The notes beneath the pieces were generated by a model. It did not search any database. It was not told the DNA's origin and saw only the letters and a list, made by a program, of their open reading frames with translations. A stretch of 49,456 bases of DNA, taken from assembly GCA_025765615.1 (NCBI GenBank), contig JAIVFJ010000396.1, positions 1 to 49,456 of the forward strand, given 5' to 3'. This document shows, piece after piece, positions 1 through 9,923 of this stretch (positions within the stretch are counted from its first letter, which is position 1; the number at the start of each line of letters is the position of its first letter). This DNA comes from Zopfochytrium polystomum. Taxonomy: Eukaryota; Chytridiomycota; Chytridiomycetes; Chytridiales; Chytridiaceae. The translations under genes and the position numbers were made by a program.

Positions 1-2810
1 GAGGAGAGGATCCACAGAGGTGAGGTGAGATTTAACAACAAGAAAACAAATAGATAACAAATGAGGTTCGAGGGACTGCACCTGAAACACTGCACAAACT
101 GTCACCCAGCTCCGGCCTCCTCCTCTGAATCAGAGTCCACATGCCCATTGCCGTCCACTGTCCCCTCAACACCCTCCGTTTCCTTCTTCTTCCACTTTTC
201 CCTTGACTCCCGCCACTGTTTGTTCCGTACTGGATCGTAGGTGGTGATGATGACTGACCTTGCAAGCTTGCGCACCCTGGCTGCTGCCATCCGTTCCTGA
301 ATGCTCATATCCTGTCGGTCCACACGACCTGCCTCCACCACGACCTCTGCTTCCTCTGCTGCTGTTGTCTCTGAAGCATCAGTGAAATTCGCAAGTCCTC
401 CACACTCAATGCGCATCTGCATGATCATTCTGGCCAGCTTCATTCCCATCTTCTTGGAGGCAATGCGAGTCTCCTTAGAGATCTTGTCCTCAGCTTTGGC
501 ACTGTAGGGGGCCCAAAAGACCAGCGACCTTAGGCCCACATCCACTGCTGAAATGTTCAAATCCTGTTGCTCTGCCGTGGGAATCAACTCAGGATGCAGC
601 CTCTCCAGCCTGTCCTTAACCCCTGAACACTCCAAAACATGCCTCCTAGTGCACTTCTCTGCGCAGTCAGCCCTTGCACACTGTTGGTGAAATGCTACCA
701 TCCCAGCCATCCACATCAGCAGGTGTCTGAGCCACTTCCTGTTAAATGCCGCACCAGATCGAATAACTTGGCATGGCCCCATGTGTGAAGGCACCTCCAA
801 AGCCTGAGCCACCCCGGTGGGGGAGGATTTCTGCTGGCACCTCACCAAAGCCCGCTTGTGCATTGCCAGCATGTCTGCAGCCTCAATGTTCTTTGTTCTC
901 ACCACTGGCAACTCAATGTCATAGGCCTTGGTGGTGGGAACCACAAGTGGCACCTCCACAAAGGAAGGCCGCCTCACAGAGTCCAAAAAATCCTGAATAC
1001 CCGTATAGTCAAGCGAGAACTTTGTCAAGGACTGTCCCACAGAGGCCCCTGAAGCAATCTTTTCCACCATGTGCCTGTACATCTGAGCTGTTGTGTTGCG
1101 AGCATCCTGAATGTGGTGCAGTCTGAAAAAGTATCTAGCGTTCAGCATCTTGTTCCTGGCTGCCACAGGGACCACTCCAAACATCAGATGCAGGGCCGCC
1201 CCTGAGGAGGTCTTCCCCAGTGACAGCGCCTGCCGCAGGCATTTTTCCTGCAATTTCTGCGCATCCTTCAGCTGTGTGTGGGTCAAGGGGCGCAGTGCAA
1301 ACCCATACTCCATCATTGGTCTCAGGAAACACATGTAAACCCTGTAAGAGCTCACGGGCCTGAAGCCCCAGCCATTGAAACCCCGAGCAGCCAAAAAGGC
1401 CAGCATCTTTTCTGTTTTCCTCAGTCTCATGGCCAGTGAGGCCTCAAAGTCAATACCCCTGCAGGTGCGCACAAGACCCAACTGGGTAGTAGACTCCTCC
1501 TGGGGAATCTCCACTCCATTCATCTTCAACTTCAAATTCTTCTTGGCTGAAAACTGCGACACACTTCCTGGCAGCAAATGTCATCCCCCGCTTAAGGGAC
1601 CACTCATGCACCTTGTCTAGCATTCTCTGAAGTACTGTCGCATCCTTTGCAAAGACAGAGGAGTCATCAGCAAAGAGCAGTGAGTTTAGGGAGGTTGCAT
1701 TAAATGTCAACATGTGGTCCCTGAAAGACATGGCCAATGTCTGAGGCAAGGAGTTGATGGCAACATTGAACAGCATGGGTGACAGGACTGTGCCTTGGAG
1801 AAATCCTCTTGTCACTTGGATCTGAGCAGACTTGTTCCCAAGTACCAGCAGCTGGCATGCATTGAAATCAAACAAAGATCTGAGGATCGGCAGCAGTTGA
1901 GTCCTTGTAAAGTTACGACTCTTGTCATTCTTGGCAAACCAGATGGAGTCCCACACCAGACTCCTGTTTGTGCAGTCATACGCAGCCTTAATGTCCAAAT
2001 ACACCACATGCATCTGGGGGTTCAGCTGCTGAAGCTCATGCAAAGTGTAGGCCTGGTCCATGGTGGACCGCTTTCTTCTGAAACCTCCCTGCGCCCTGTG
2101 GATCATCCCTTCAACCACGCGCTCAACCTGGGGTGCAATCACTCGCTCAAACACAAGTCGCATCCTAGAGCACAAGGAGATGGGTCTGTAGTTTGCAACA
2201 TCGCTGTTGAGCCCCTTGTTCTTGTAGACCAAGGCCACATTGGCCACAGACCACAGAGAAGGAACCACATGAAGAGAGGCCACAAGCTGAAAGAATCTGT
2301 GCAGGACTGCAGCAACCAAGTGCGGAGCAATTGAGACCAACTCCCCAAAAAGCATGTCTTCTCCAGGGGCTTTGCCCCTGGGGGCATTCTTGCAGGCTTC
2401 TTCAACATGAACCTTCTTAATCCAGGAGACTTCAGACTGCTTCAGAGGGACCTTGTTCACAGTAACTGCTGATTCTTCGAGGGCCCCAGCGTCAGGGACA
2501 TCAGTTCCGGTTGGCTCATGGCCTATGGTTGTGCGGAAATGGTCTTCGTAATGGCCCATCTTCTGGGGGTCAAGGGCACACTGGCTCCTATCTGAACGAG
2601 CCTTCTGACACTTGATGCGCTTGGCCTCACCAGCAAAGTCACGCACAGCAGAGTCCTGGACAGCTGAATATACACGCTTCCTGTACCGCTTGATGGCAAT
2701 CTTCACAATCTTATTCCACTGACGAAACTGAGTCCAGGCCATCTTCTGCCCCACAGGATCATCATCTGGGTGAGCCTCAGCAGCCCTTCGCGCCTCCACT
2801 CGACGGTGCT
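1..2810 (-). mobile_element. Non-LTR retrotransposon, 5'-truncated (copy 1)
   Basis: The sense strand is the minus strand. The copy begins, 5'-truncated, at 2810 directly against a telomeric repeat, runs through reverse transcriptase and C-terminal domains, and leaves the window in its 3' untranslated region. Bases 1 onward match copy 3 from about 3752, so roughly 190 bases of 3' UTR should lie left of the window. It is nearly identical to copy 3 over the shared part. No endonuclease domain is present because the 5' part is missing. Confidence 0.95.
102..2810 (-). pseudogene. LINE reverse transcriptase ORF, truncated and frameshifted
   Basis: Reverse transcriptase of a non-LTR element, which copies element RNA at a nicked target. 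Reading from 2799, a basic linker precedes RT motifs NYRPISLCS, GFRRKRST, the catalytic LDIKAAYD and FADDSS, and GFLQGTVLSPMLF. After the thumb the frame is lost near 1557: this copy has four A where copy 3 has three (ctgaaaactg against ctgaaactg). The second frame (1577 to 102) continues with the C-terminal region, a zinc-knuckle-like C-x4-C-x7-H-x3-C ending in HVLEC, and an acidic DSDSEEE tail. The N-terminal endonuclease is absent, so the copy cannot be autonomous. Confidence 0.93.
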
Positions 2811-2822
2811 CCTAACCCTAAC
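2811..2822. repeat. Telomeric repeat between copies 1 and 2
   Basis: Two C-strand units, CCTAACCCTAAC, sit exactly at the join of the truncated 5' end of copy 1 and the 3' terminus of copy 2 (TTTTCAACGGG on the plus strand). Confidence 0.95.
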
Positions 2823-3548
2823 TTTTCAACGGGATTTATTCGCTCCAACCCGAGGGTGAGGAATCTGCAGCTTGAAAGTTAAAAAAGTACATGCGTGTGA
2901 AGGAGAAGACAGAAAGTCCAAGAGGTCAGAGGGGGCACATGTGAGAGAGAGAAAAAGCCAACGATGAAGAAAAACAAAGAGGCCAAGGTGAAGAGAAGAC
3001 AGCAGAAAGAACAGTAGAAACAAACTTAAACCAGACAACAGCTTGAAAATAGAAAGACAACACAACAAAAAACAAATGGAAAACAAATGATGAGGCAAGA
3101 GAAACAGACACTCATCCACCTCCCAATGAAGCACCACTCTCTGTGTCAGAGTCAACCCATCCGGATCCGTCCGGCTTCCCCGTCACTCCCTGAGTCTCCT
3201 TATTCAGCCACCTGTTCCTCGATTCCCTAAACCCCTTGTTGCGCACTGGATCCCAGTGCGCACGCAGGGCTTCCCTAGCTTGCCTCCGCACCTGCGCCAT
3301 CTGCATGCGAGTCCTCAGATCCGCCCTCCTATCATCCACTGTCCCTGCTTCCATCAAATAATCTGCCTCCTGTTCTGCTGTGGTCTCTGAAGCATCCACA
3401 AAGTCCCTCATTCCAGCGCATTCCACTCGAATCTTTGCAATCAGCCGAGCAAGCTTCATCCCCAGTTTCTTTGAAGCAACCCTCGTCTCCTGAGGGATCT
3501 TATCTGCATCATTGGCTGTGTAGGGCGCCCAGAAAGTCAGAGTCTGCA
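2823..3548 (-). mobile_element. Non-LTR retrotransposon, diverged subfamily, strongly 5'-truncated (copy 2)
   Basis: Only the last part of the ORF and the 3' UTR remain. Its 3' terminus is the same as that of copy 3 (plus strand TTTTCAACGGGATTTATTCG), although protein and UTR are clearly diverged. On the sense strand AATAAA lies at 2840-2835, about 13 bases before the end. It is bounded on both sides by CCTAACCCTAAC. Confidence 0.93.
3112..3548 (-). pseudogene. LINE ORF C-terminal fragment (copy 2 subfamily)
   Basis: About 145 codons matching the C-terminal end of the ORF in copies 1 and 3. Shared landmarks are FWAPY, SKK.GMKLAR, DASETTA, DPVRNK and ESR, with many substitutions between. It starts abruptly at the telomeric junction with no native start, so it is a truncated remnant. 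It shows that at least two subfamilies have landed in the same repeat tract. Confidence 0.9.
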
Positions 3549-3560
3549 CCTAACCCTAAC
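3549..3560. repeat. Telomeric repeat between copies 2 and 3
   Basis: CCTAACCCTAAC, the same 12 bases and the same relation to the element ends as at 2811-2822. Confidence 0.95.
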
Positions 3561-5644
3561 TTTTCAACGGGATTTATTCGCTCCAACCCGCCCCCGAGGG
3601 AGAGGGTGAGGAATCTGCAACTTTGAAAGTTAAAAAGTGCGTACATATGAAATAGGAGAAACATGTCCAGAGGCAAGAACGAGGTGCCAGGTAGAGAATC
3701 AAAAGGCAGAAGAGAAGAACAAAGGACAGCAACTAGATCGAAAAGAAAGAGAGGAGAAGATCCACAGAGGTGAATGAAATTAAACAACAAGAAAACAAAT
3801 AGATAACAAATGAGGTTCGAAGAACTGCACCTGAAACACTGCACAAACTGTCACCCAGTTCCAGCCTCCTCCTCTGAATCAGAGTCCACATGCCCATTGC
3901 CGTCCACTGTCCCCTCAACACCCTCAGTTTCCTTCTTCTTCCACTTCTCCCTTGACTCCCGCCATTGTTTGTTCCGTACTGGATCGTAGGTGGTGATGAT
4001 GACTGACCTTGCAAGCTTGCGCACCCTGGCTGCTGCCATCCGTTCCTGAATGCTCATATCCTGTCGGTCCACACGACCTGCCTCCACCACGACCTCTGCC
4101 TCCTCTGCTGCTGTTGTCTCTGAAGCATCAGTGAAATTCGCAAGTCCTCCACACTCAATGCGCATCTGCATGATCATCCTGGCCAGCTTCATTCCCATCT
4201 TCTTTGATGTAATGCGAGTCTCCTTAGAGATCTTGCCCTCAGCTTTGGCACTGTAGGGGGCCCAAAAGACCAGCGACCTTAGGCCCAAATCTACTGCTGA
4301 AATGTTCAAATCCTGTTGCTCTGCAGTGGGAATCAACTCAGGATGCAGCCTCTCCAGCCTGTCCTTAACCCCTGAACACTCCAAAACATGCCTCCTAGTG
4401 CACTTCTCTGCACAGCCAGCCCTTGCACACTGTTGGTGAAATGCTACCATCCCAGCCATCCACATCAGCAGGTGTCTGAGCCACTTCCTGTTAAATGCCG
4501 CACCAGATCGAATAACTTGGCATGGCCCCATGTGTGAGGGCACTTCCAAAGCCTGAGCCACCCCTGTGGGGGAGGATTTCTGCTGACACCTCACCAGAGC
4601 CCGCTTGTGCATCAGCAGCATGTCTGCAGCCTCAATGTTCTTTGTTCTCACCACTGGCAACTCAATGTCATAGGCCTTGGTTGTGGGAACCACAAGTGGC
4701 GACTCCACAAAGGAGGGCCGCCTCACAGAGTTCAAGAAATACTGAATATCCGTATAGTCAAGCGAAAACTTTGTCAAGGACTGTCCCACAGAGGCCCCTG
4801 AAGCAATCTTTTCCACCATGTGCCTGTACATCTGAGCCGTTGTGTTGCGAGCATCCTGAATGTGGTGCAGTCTGAAAAAGTATCTGGCGTTCAGCATCCT
4901 GTTCCTGGCTGCCACAGGGACCACTCCAAACATCAGATGCAGGGCCGCCCCTGAGGAGGTCTTCCCCAGTGACAGCGCCTGCCGCAGGCACTTGTCCTGC
5001 AACTTCTGCGCATCCTTCAGCTGTGTGTGAGTCAGGGGGCGCAGTGCGAACCCATACTCCATCATTGGTCTCAGGAAACACATGTAAACCCTGTAAGAGC
5101 ACACGGGCCTGAAGCCCCAGCCGTTGAAACCCCGAGCAGCCAGAAAGGCCAGCATCTTTTCTGTTTTCCTCAGTCTCATGGCCAGCGAGGCCTCAAAGTC
5201 AATACCCCTGCAGGTGCGCACAAGACCCAACTGGGTAGTAGACTCCTCCTGGGGAATCTCCACTCCATTCATCTTCAACTTCAAATTCTTCTTGGCTGAA
5301 ACTGCAACACACTTCGTGGCAGCAAATGTCATCCCCCGCTTAAGGGACCACTCATACACCTTGTCTAGCATTCTCTGAAGTACTGTCGCATCCTTGGCAA
5401 ATACTGAGGAGTCGTCAGCAAAGAGCAGCGAGTTGAGCGAGGTTGCATTAAATGTCAGCATGTGGTCTCTGAAAGACATGGCCAACGTCTGAGGCAAGGA
5501 GTTGATGGCAACATTGAACAGCATGGGTGACAGGACTGTGCCTTGGAGAAATCCTCTTGTCACTTGGATCTGAGCAGACTTGTTCCCAAGTACCAGCAGC
5601 TGGCATGCATTGAAATCAAACAAAGATCTGAGGATCGGCAGCAG
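3561..5644 (-). mobile_element. Non-LTR retrotransposon, 5'-truncated (copy 3)
   Basis: The copy runs from a truncation at 5644 (equivalent to about 1896 in copy 1) to its 3' terminus at 3561. AATAAA lies at 3578-3573 on the sense strand, followed by TCCCGTTGAAAA and then GTTAGGGTTAGG. The 3' UTR is about 290 bases. The left neighbour is telomeric repeat and copy 2; the right neighbour is the longer degenerate telomeric tract. Confidence 0.95.
3851..5623 (-). pseudogene. LINE reverse transcriptase ORF, 5'-truncated, otherwise open
   Basis: A 590-codon open frame covering the end of the RT palm (GFLQGTVLSPMLF, FADDSS), the thumb, the C-terminal cysteine/histidine motif ending in HVLEC, and an acidic tail (DSDSEEE). 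The upstream catalytic LDIKAAYD motif and any endonuclease are missing through truncation. The frame is intact where copy 1 is shifted, so the lesion in copy 1 is a one-base insertion. The first Met is only the first in the remaining frame, not a native start. Confidence 0.92.
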
Positions 5645-5674
5645 CCTAACCCTAACCTTAACGCTAACCCTGAA
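5645..5674. repeat. Degenerate telomeric tract at the junction with unique DNA
   Basis: About five six-base units of CCCTAA type. The two outer units are perfect; the inner ones are variants (CCTTAA, CGCTAA, CCCTGA). The G-rich strand runs 5' to 3' towards the left, as expected if the chromosome end lies to the left. Variant units next to unique DNA are common at the inner edge of telomeres. Confidence 0.9.
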
Positions 5675-5693
5675 TGCTTATGTGCCAACTCAC

Positions 5694-6142
5694 CTCCATG
5701 ACCAACGAGAACTTTGCACCATTGTCTTCGACTAGTAGTCCATAGAAACCAATGACAAAAGGTGAAGAGACCCCGCTGGTGCGACATTCTTTGATGATTC
5801 TTGCCTCAGCAAGCAACTCCCTGCGCGTCGCAGGATAGATCCCGGTCGCCTCTACTTGTAATTGCTTGATTGCAACAGGGATGTGGCGTTGATAGGTGCC
5901 ACGGAACACTTGGCCGAAACTGCCAGCACCAATTGGAGCTGGTTCACGCACAATATCGCGAGAAGAAATCGTGAGATTTACAAGCTGAAAAGGAGAAAAT
6001 AAAAAAAATTTAATGAATGCTTCGAGTGAACGCTTTTTGTGCGGGTTGGGGTGGGCAAAAGGTTGATACTGGATCAAGACGACAAGAGGAAGAGTGCGCC
6101 TTACTTCAGCGCTGTCCATGCTTGAGTCAAGTGGTTTCACAG
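5694..6142 (-). pseudogene. Protein kinase, N-lobe only, cut off by telomeric repeats
   Basis: Eukaryotic protein kinase N-lobe. An exon at 6142-6105 (KPLDSSMDSAE, with a possible start ATG at 6119) joins through a 120-nt GTAAGG..CAG intron to an exon at 5984-5694. That exon carries the glycine loop GAGSFGQV, the ATP-anchoring lysine in VAIKQL, an alpha-C glutamate in RRELLAEAR, and the hinge approach FSLVMEV. A good donor (GTGAGT) follows at 5693, but the intron meets degenerate telomeric repeats about 20 bases later. The C-lobe (HRD, DFG, substrate site) is absent. The gene pointed towards the chromosome end and lost its 3' half. Exons upstream of 6142 were not identified. Confidence 0.85.
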
Positions 6143-6170
6143 CTGAAAAGAAACAAAACAAGAAAGTGAC

Positions 6171-6997
6171 TGTTAGGACAGAAGCAATTGATTGGCACGG
6201 AAGCGGCTGGACACTACTTTCAATTTTTTAAAAAAAAGAACGGTGTCTTTTTGAGGTTCGACTAGTGGACGACGACTGGTGGGTGCGAGACTGTGCGTCC
6301 GTCGGTGGGGGGACCGAAGAGGCGAGGGCCGGCAATCAAAATTCAAACAAATAACAGGTTTCGGCAGCGGTGAAGCAGTAAGAGCCAATCGATGCAACGG
6401 GCAAATTGATGGAAGTTTCGAGAATCGACGGTGGGGAAGGCAGGAGGAGATGCTAGCACGTGAGACGAATACAGCGATCGGGCACAACTTTGGGTGGATC
6501 ACGAAAGATACGGTACCAGGCAGCGAGTCCACAGTCGTCACAGGATAGGGTGAGGGAGGGAAGCCGGCCACGGATACGTTTCAGTTAGGTGTTGCCACGA
6601 GACCAACCAAGAGACAGTGGGAGGGCGTGGGAGTGGGAGGGGCGGGGCGGGGGGGGGAATGCAAAGTACATGAGACGGATCCAGCAGCGATCGGGGAGCT
6701 CGAGGTGGGCAGCGATACCGAGCGAGCAGTCGACAGTCTGTCAAGGGAGGTCGGTTTGGGACGTCGACCAACCTTGGACGGTGACGATGCGAAGAAGAGA
6801 GAGACAGACAGACCGAGATAGAATGAAACCTTGACCGCCCGTAAATTTAATTCCATTTTTAGAAACCGAAGGAAAAAAAAAACAAAACAAGGACAACGAG
6901 GGCCGCAAACGAAACACAAAAACCTCAAAAACAGCAAACCAAGCAAAGCAAAAAGCCCGGGGGACCCGGGAAAAGGTTCACCCGCACCGGAAATTTT
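6171..6997. other. Intergenic DNA, no supported gene
   Basis: About 0.8 kb between the kinase remnant and the transposase. It holds G-runs near 6640-6655, an A-rich stretch near 6870-6890 and CCGGG-rich DNA near 6955-6975. Open frames here lack recognisable motifs. The left end of the Harbinger-like element probably lies near its right edge, but I found no clear terminal inverted repeat. Confidence 0.5.
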
Positions 6998-8027
6998 TTA
7001 TTTCACTGGAAGCGACAAATTTTCTGTTCTTGGCTTGTTCAAAACAAGCCGCTTTCGCCTTCTGCCCGTTTCCTTCTTTTTTCGATTTCCCCACTTGGAT
7101 GATCCCGTCAAAACGGGATTTGGCCCGAACAAGGCATGAATTTTTGGGATGACCGGCCACCGCGCCTCTCCACCCATCATCACCTGCACAACACGAGCCA
7201 CTGCGTTAAAGAAAACAGGATGGCGGCTGCGGTCATGTCGGAATGGTGTGGCCAGTATATCGAAGTCTTTCACACAGCCGTTGACATTCTCGTGGTGGGA
7301 TTGAAAAAGGGAGAGAGCACGCCTCAAAATCTTCTCATTCAACGTTTTTGCTGCTGCCATTTTCGTTATGATCTGTGGCAGGCCTCTGAAGCCCGAATCT
7401 CCGCCAATGGTCTCTCCTGCGCAAAGCTTGGGAATGAGGTCCATAGCAGCAATGGTGCGATCGTGGTTGGTGCCGCAGGGATAGCCAGTTGAAACAAAAA
7501 CAATTCGCCCCGTGCCAGTTGCTGTCGCAATCACATAGCGCATCCCAGGGCCGTTGAACTTGTGGCTGTAGTCACCTGAGTCGACTATCACTTGCTTGCG
7601 AATCCGGCAGTCGATACCATCAACGTACATTGTCAGCTCAGAGGAGCGCCAATCGATGAAGCGATCTTCAAGGTGGATCTTCCATGAAATTTTAGAAGCT
7701 CAAACTGGTGCATTAACGAAAACTACTCACGACATCCATCTCCGCAAGAGCATCAACAGCCCTGTCGCACCACTTCGAGAAGGTCTTCTCATCGCACTTG
7801 AGAAGAGAGGCTGCTTGTGGTTGGGTTGGGTAGCACTTGAGGAAGTACAGCGCCCAGAGCAGATGTCTTGGCTCAAACGTGACAGTTTTGGCGTGAAGTT
7901 TTGCCCAAAGTTTGACGCATACTTCGGAGGACACACCGAAATGACTGACAAAGCGTGATCGGAATGCCAAGCGACTGGGAGAGAGCCGCAGGATTGGCTG
8001 TGCGACAAGGTTCCAGTCAACGTCCAT
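6998..8027 (-). CDS. PIF/Harbinger-like (DDE_Tnp_4-type) transposase
   Basis: DDE transposase of about 325 residues in two exons: 8027-7731 and 7678-6998, joined by a 52-nt GTGAGT..AAG intron in phase 0. The N-terminal exon looks like a helix-rich DNA-binding region (FSKWCDRAVDAL). The catalytic core shows a first Asp in YVDGIDC, the family signature SHKFNGPGMRYVIA, GTNHDRT, a second Asp in GDSGFRG, and a Glu in HENVNGCVKDF. The start at 8027 follows a minus-strand TATAAA at about 8075-8070. It is divergent to the accessory gene at 8706, the usual two-gene layout of PIF/Harbinger elements. It looks intact, though the basic C-terminal tail after IHALFG may be read-through. Confidence 0.85.
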
Positions 8028-8705
8028 TCTTTTCTGCTTTTTTTTTTTCCTGCGAAATCTGCTGTGTTTATATGTGAAAAAAGTGAAGATCGTCCACAGG
8101 AAAAAAAAAATTCTTCTTCACAGAATCTGCAGCCATCTGATCGGCATTCACCTGACCCTGCATTTATCAGTATATGGCATCGGAATCCTCAGCGTGGGCA
8201 TCAGCCCATCGCCTGTTGGAAATCCACATGACCACTGAAATCAATTAATGACACCGGAATTCCCACCGCCACTGTCACACGATCTCCGTTTGCTTGCCGT
8301 TTGCCCCTATGCGCACCCCAGACGCCAGCGTCAAGAAAAAAAAACAGTCGTTGTGTTGACATATGAAGTGACTTCTGGAGACTGATCCCCCATTTCCTGG
8401 GAACCACCGGAATGCCTCTCTTTTTGTTGTGTACATTTTTCAGTACAAAAAACCTTCGATCCTCTAATTAAAATACTAGCAAAAAAGAGAAAATTCCGGT
8501 GGGCACTCCAACTTCCGGTGACCCACCGGAATCCAGCCTGAAACAATGCAAAAAAAAAAAAAACAGGGTGAAACGATGCAAGAAAAAAAAAAAAACAGGT
8601 GCCGAGCAGCAGCACAAGATGAGATGCGGCAGGAGCACTGACTGATCAGAGTGAAGGAGGTGGCTCTTTTTGGTTATAAAAGGTCTCAGTGTGTCGCCTA
8701 CACCT
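8028..8705. promoter_or_regulatory. Shared divergent control region of the Harbinger-like element
   Basis: The 680 bases between the two divergent transposon genes hold a TATA motif for each side: TATAAA near 8070 on the minus strand and TATAAAA at 8675-8681 on the plus strand. Five copies of a TTCCGGTGG-type motif occur in both orientations at about 8252, 8404, 8493, 8512 and 8523. A-runs lie at 8550-8595. The motif copies are candidate transposase or accessory-protein binding sites, or remnants of a nested inverted repeat. Confidence 0.55.
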
Positions 8706-9728
8706 ATGGTTCGTAAAAAAGAAAACGATAAGCTGTGGAGTGAAGAAGATTGGAGCAACCTCTGTCAACGCGCGCAGACACTTTCCCAAACCGATTCTCC
8801 TTGCTTCCAGTCTGATACTCTCTCCGCCAACGAGATAAAACAGTTATTTCCGTCATTTGTAAAATTCTCAACAGGATTTTTCAATAACAAGTTGCAAGGT
8901 ATGCTCTGCCACGCATGAAAGATTTTCTTTTGACGTGAATTGTGAACAGAGTGGCAGCGAAAGGCGATCACTGATCGTGTGCTACGAAACATTCAGACCT
9001 CGGCAACACCGAACTCCTCACCAGCTCAGCCACCTGCCGCTGAGCCACCCACCTCACCGGCTCAGCCATCTGCTGTGCAGACAGCGCAGCAATCTCCACC
9101 ACGAGGACCAGCGCAAACACAGAGAGTTGCTAAAGTCGCCAAGAAAAAGAAAGTTCATCAGTCGAAAATGTCATCTCGCCGCCAAGATGAGGATTCCCGC
9201 AGCGATTCAGATACCGAGAACATCCCCCCATCTCCACCAAAAAAAAAGAGACAACTTTCTCCGATGTCTGTGCGATCCTCCCGATCATCTTCCTCTCGCC
9301 GGTCACGTCGAACCAGCCCGCCTCCGATCATGCCAATCCACCCTCGTGACGTTGTTGAAATTCCTCGAAAAAATGCATACCAGCTGAAGTGTTACGAGGG
9401 CCCCCCCCAGAAGTTTGCAATATGTTTTCATCCACTCGCTGGGTATGAGGCAATCGCTAAGGTGCACGACAACAGGCACACAATAGTTATCACTTGCACG
9501 CTTGTGTTGGACGAAAAAGATGAGGATCCGTGGAAGTCAGCTCAAATTGTGGATCGGGCTTACAAAAGCTTGGCTGCTGACCTGTCATATCAAGTTTCAA
9601 TTAAACCAGCCATTTACGTTCTTGAAGTGCCTGTTGGGTGCAAGCTTTCGGACGCTATTGAAACCCACACCATCCGCCATCAAAAGGGGCTTTTTGGTTA
9701 TCTTTTTTGTGCTGTCGAGCGGTCTTGA
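8706..9728 (+). CDS. Harbinger-like element accessory protein (Myb/SANT-like N-terminus suspected)
   Basis: About 323 residues in two exons: 8706-8898 and 8950-9728. The 51-nt intron (GTATGC..ACAG) restores frame through NNKLQ-EWQRK. The N-terminus begins MVRKKENDKLWSEEDW, which resembles the tryptophan-spaced start of a Myb/SANT helix. A disordered Pro/Ser/Arg-rich middle follows, with basic nuclear-signal-like stretches (KKKK, PPKKKR). A folded, motif-less C-terminal part runs from about residue 185 to the end. PIF/Harbinger transposons typically carry a Myb-like partner that helps the transposase enter the nucleus and bind DNA; that role is inferred from arrangement. TATAAAA lies 31 bases upstream of the ATG. 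Confidence 0.75.
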
Positions 9729-9883
9729 GTGATCCTTTTTCTCGTTTTCTTCATTTTGATTAAAATTTTTGTTTTCTTTCACTTTTTCTCTTTGCTCCTG
9801 TGCGCGACAAAAGAAAAGTCTGTTCCTGTGGCACACGACCCCTTCCCGTGCCCCCCCGACTGTCGCGCGGGCGCGGGAGACCC

Positions 9884-9911
9884 GGAAAAAAAAAAAAAAA
9901 AAAAAAAAAAA
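9884..9911. repeat. Poly(A) run
   Basis: An uninterrupted run of nearly 30 A on the plus strand, between the transposon accessory gene and the fragmented gene on the minus strand. It could mark a retrotransposed end but has no recognisable body beside it. Confidence 0.8.
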
Positions 9912-9923
9912 AGGTTCGCTCGC

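Noticed and set aside
1795..2334. 179-codon plus-strand frame opposite the reverse transcriptase
   Set aside because: It is a shadow of the RT frame, which has all the conserved motifs.
6955..9911. GACCCGG..AAAAGGTTC strings at 6962 and 9879 as ends of the Harbinger-like element
   Set aside because: They are direct, not inverted, and interrupted by a long A-run. They do not fit terminal inverted repeats or a 3-bp target duplication.
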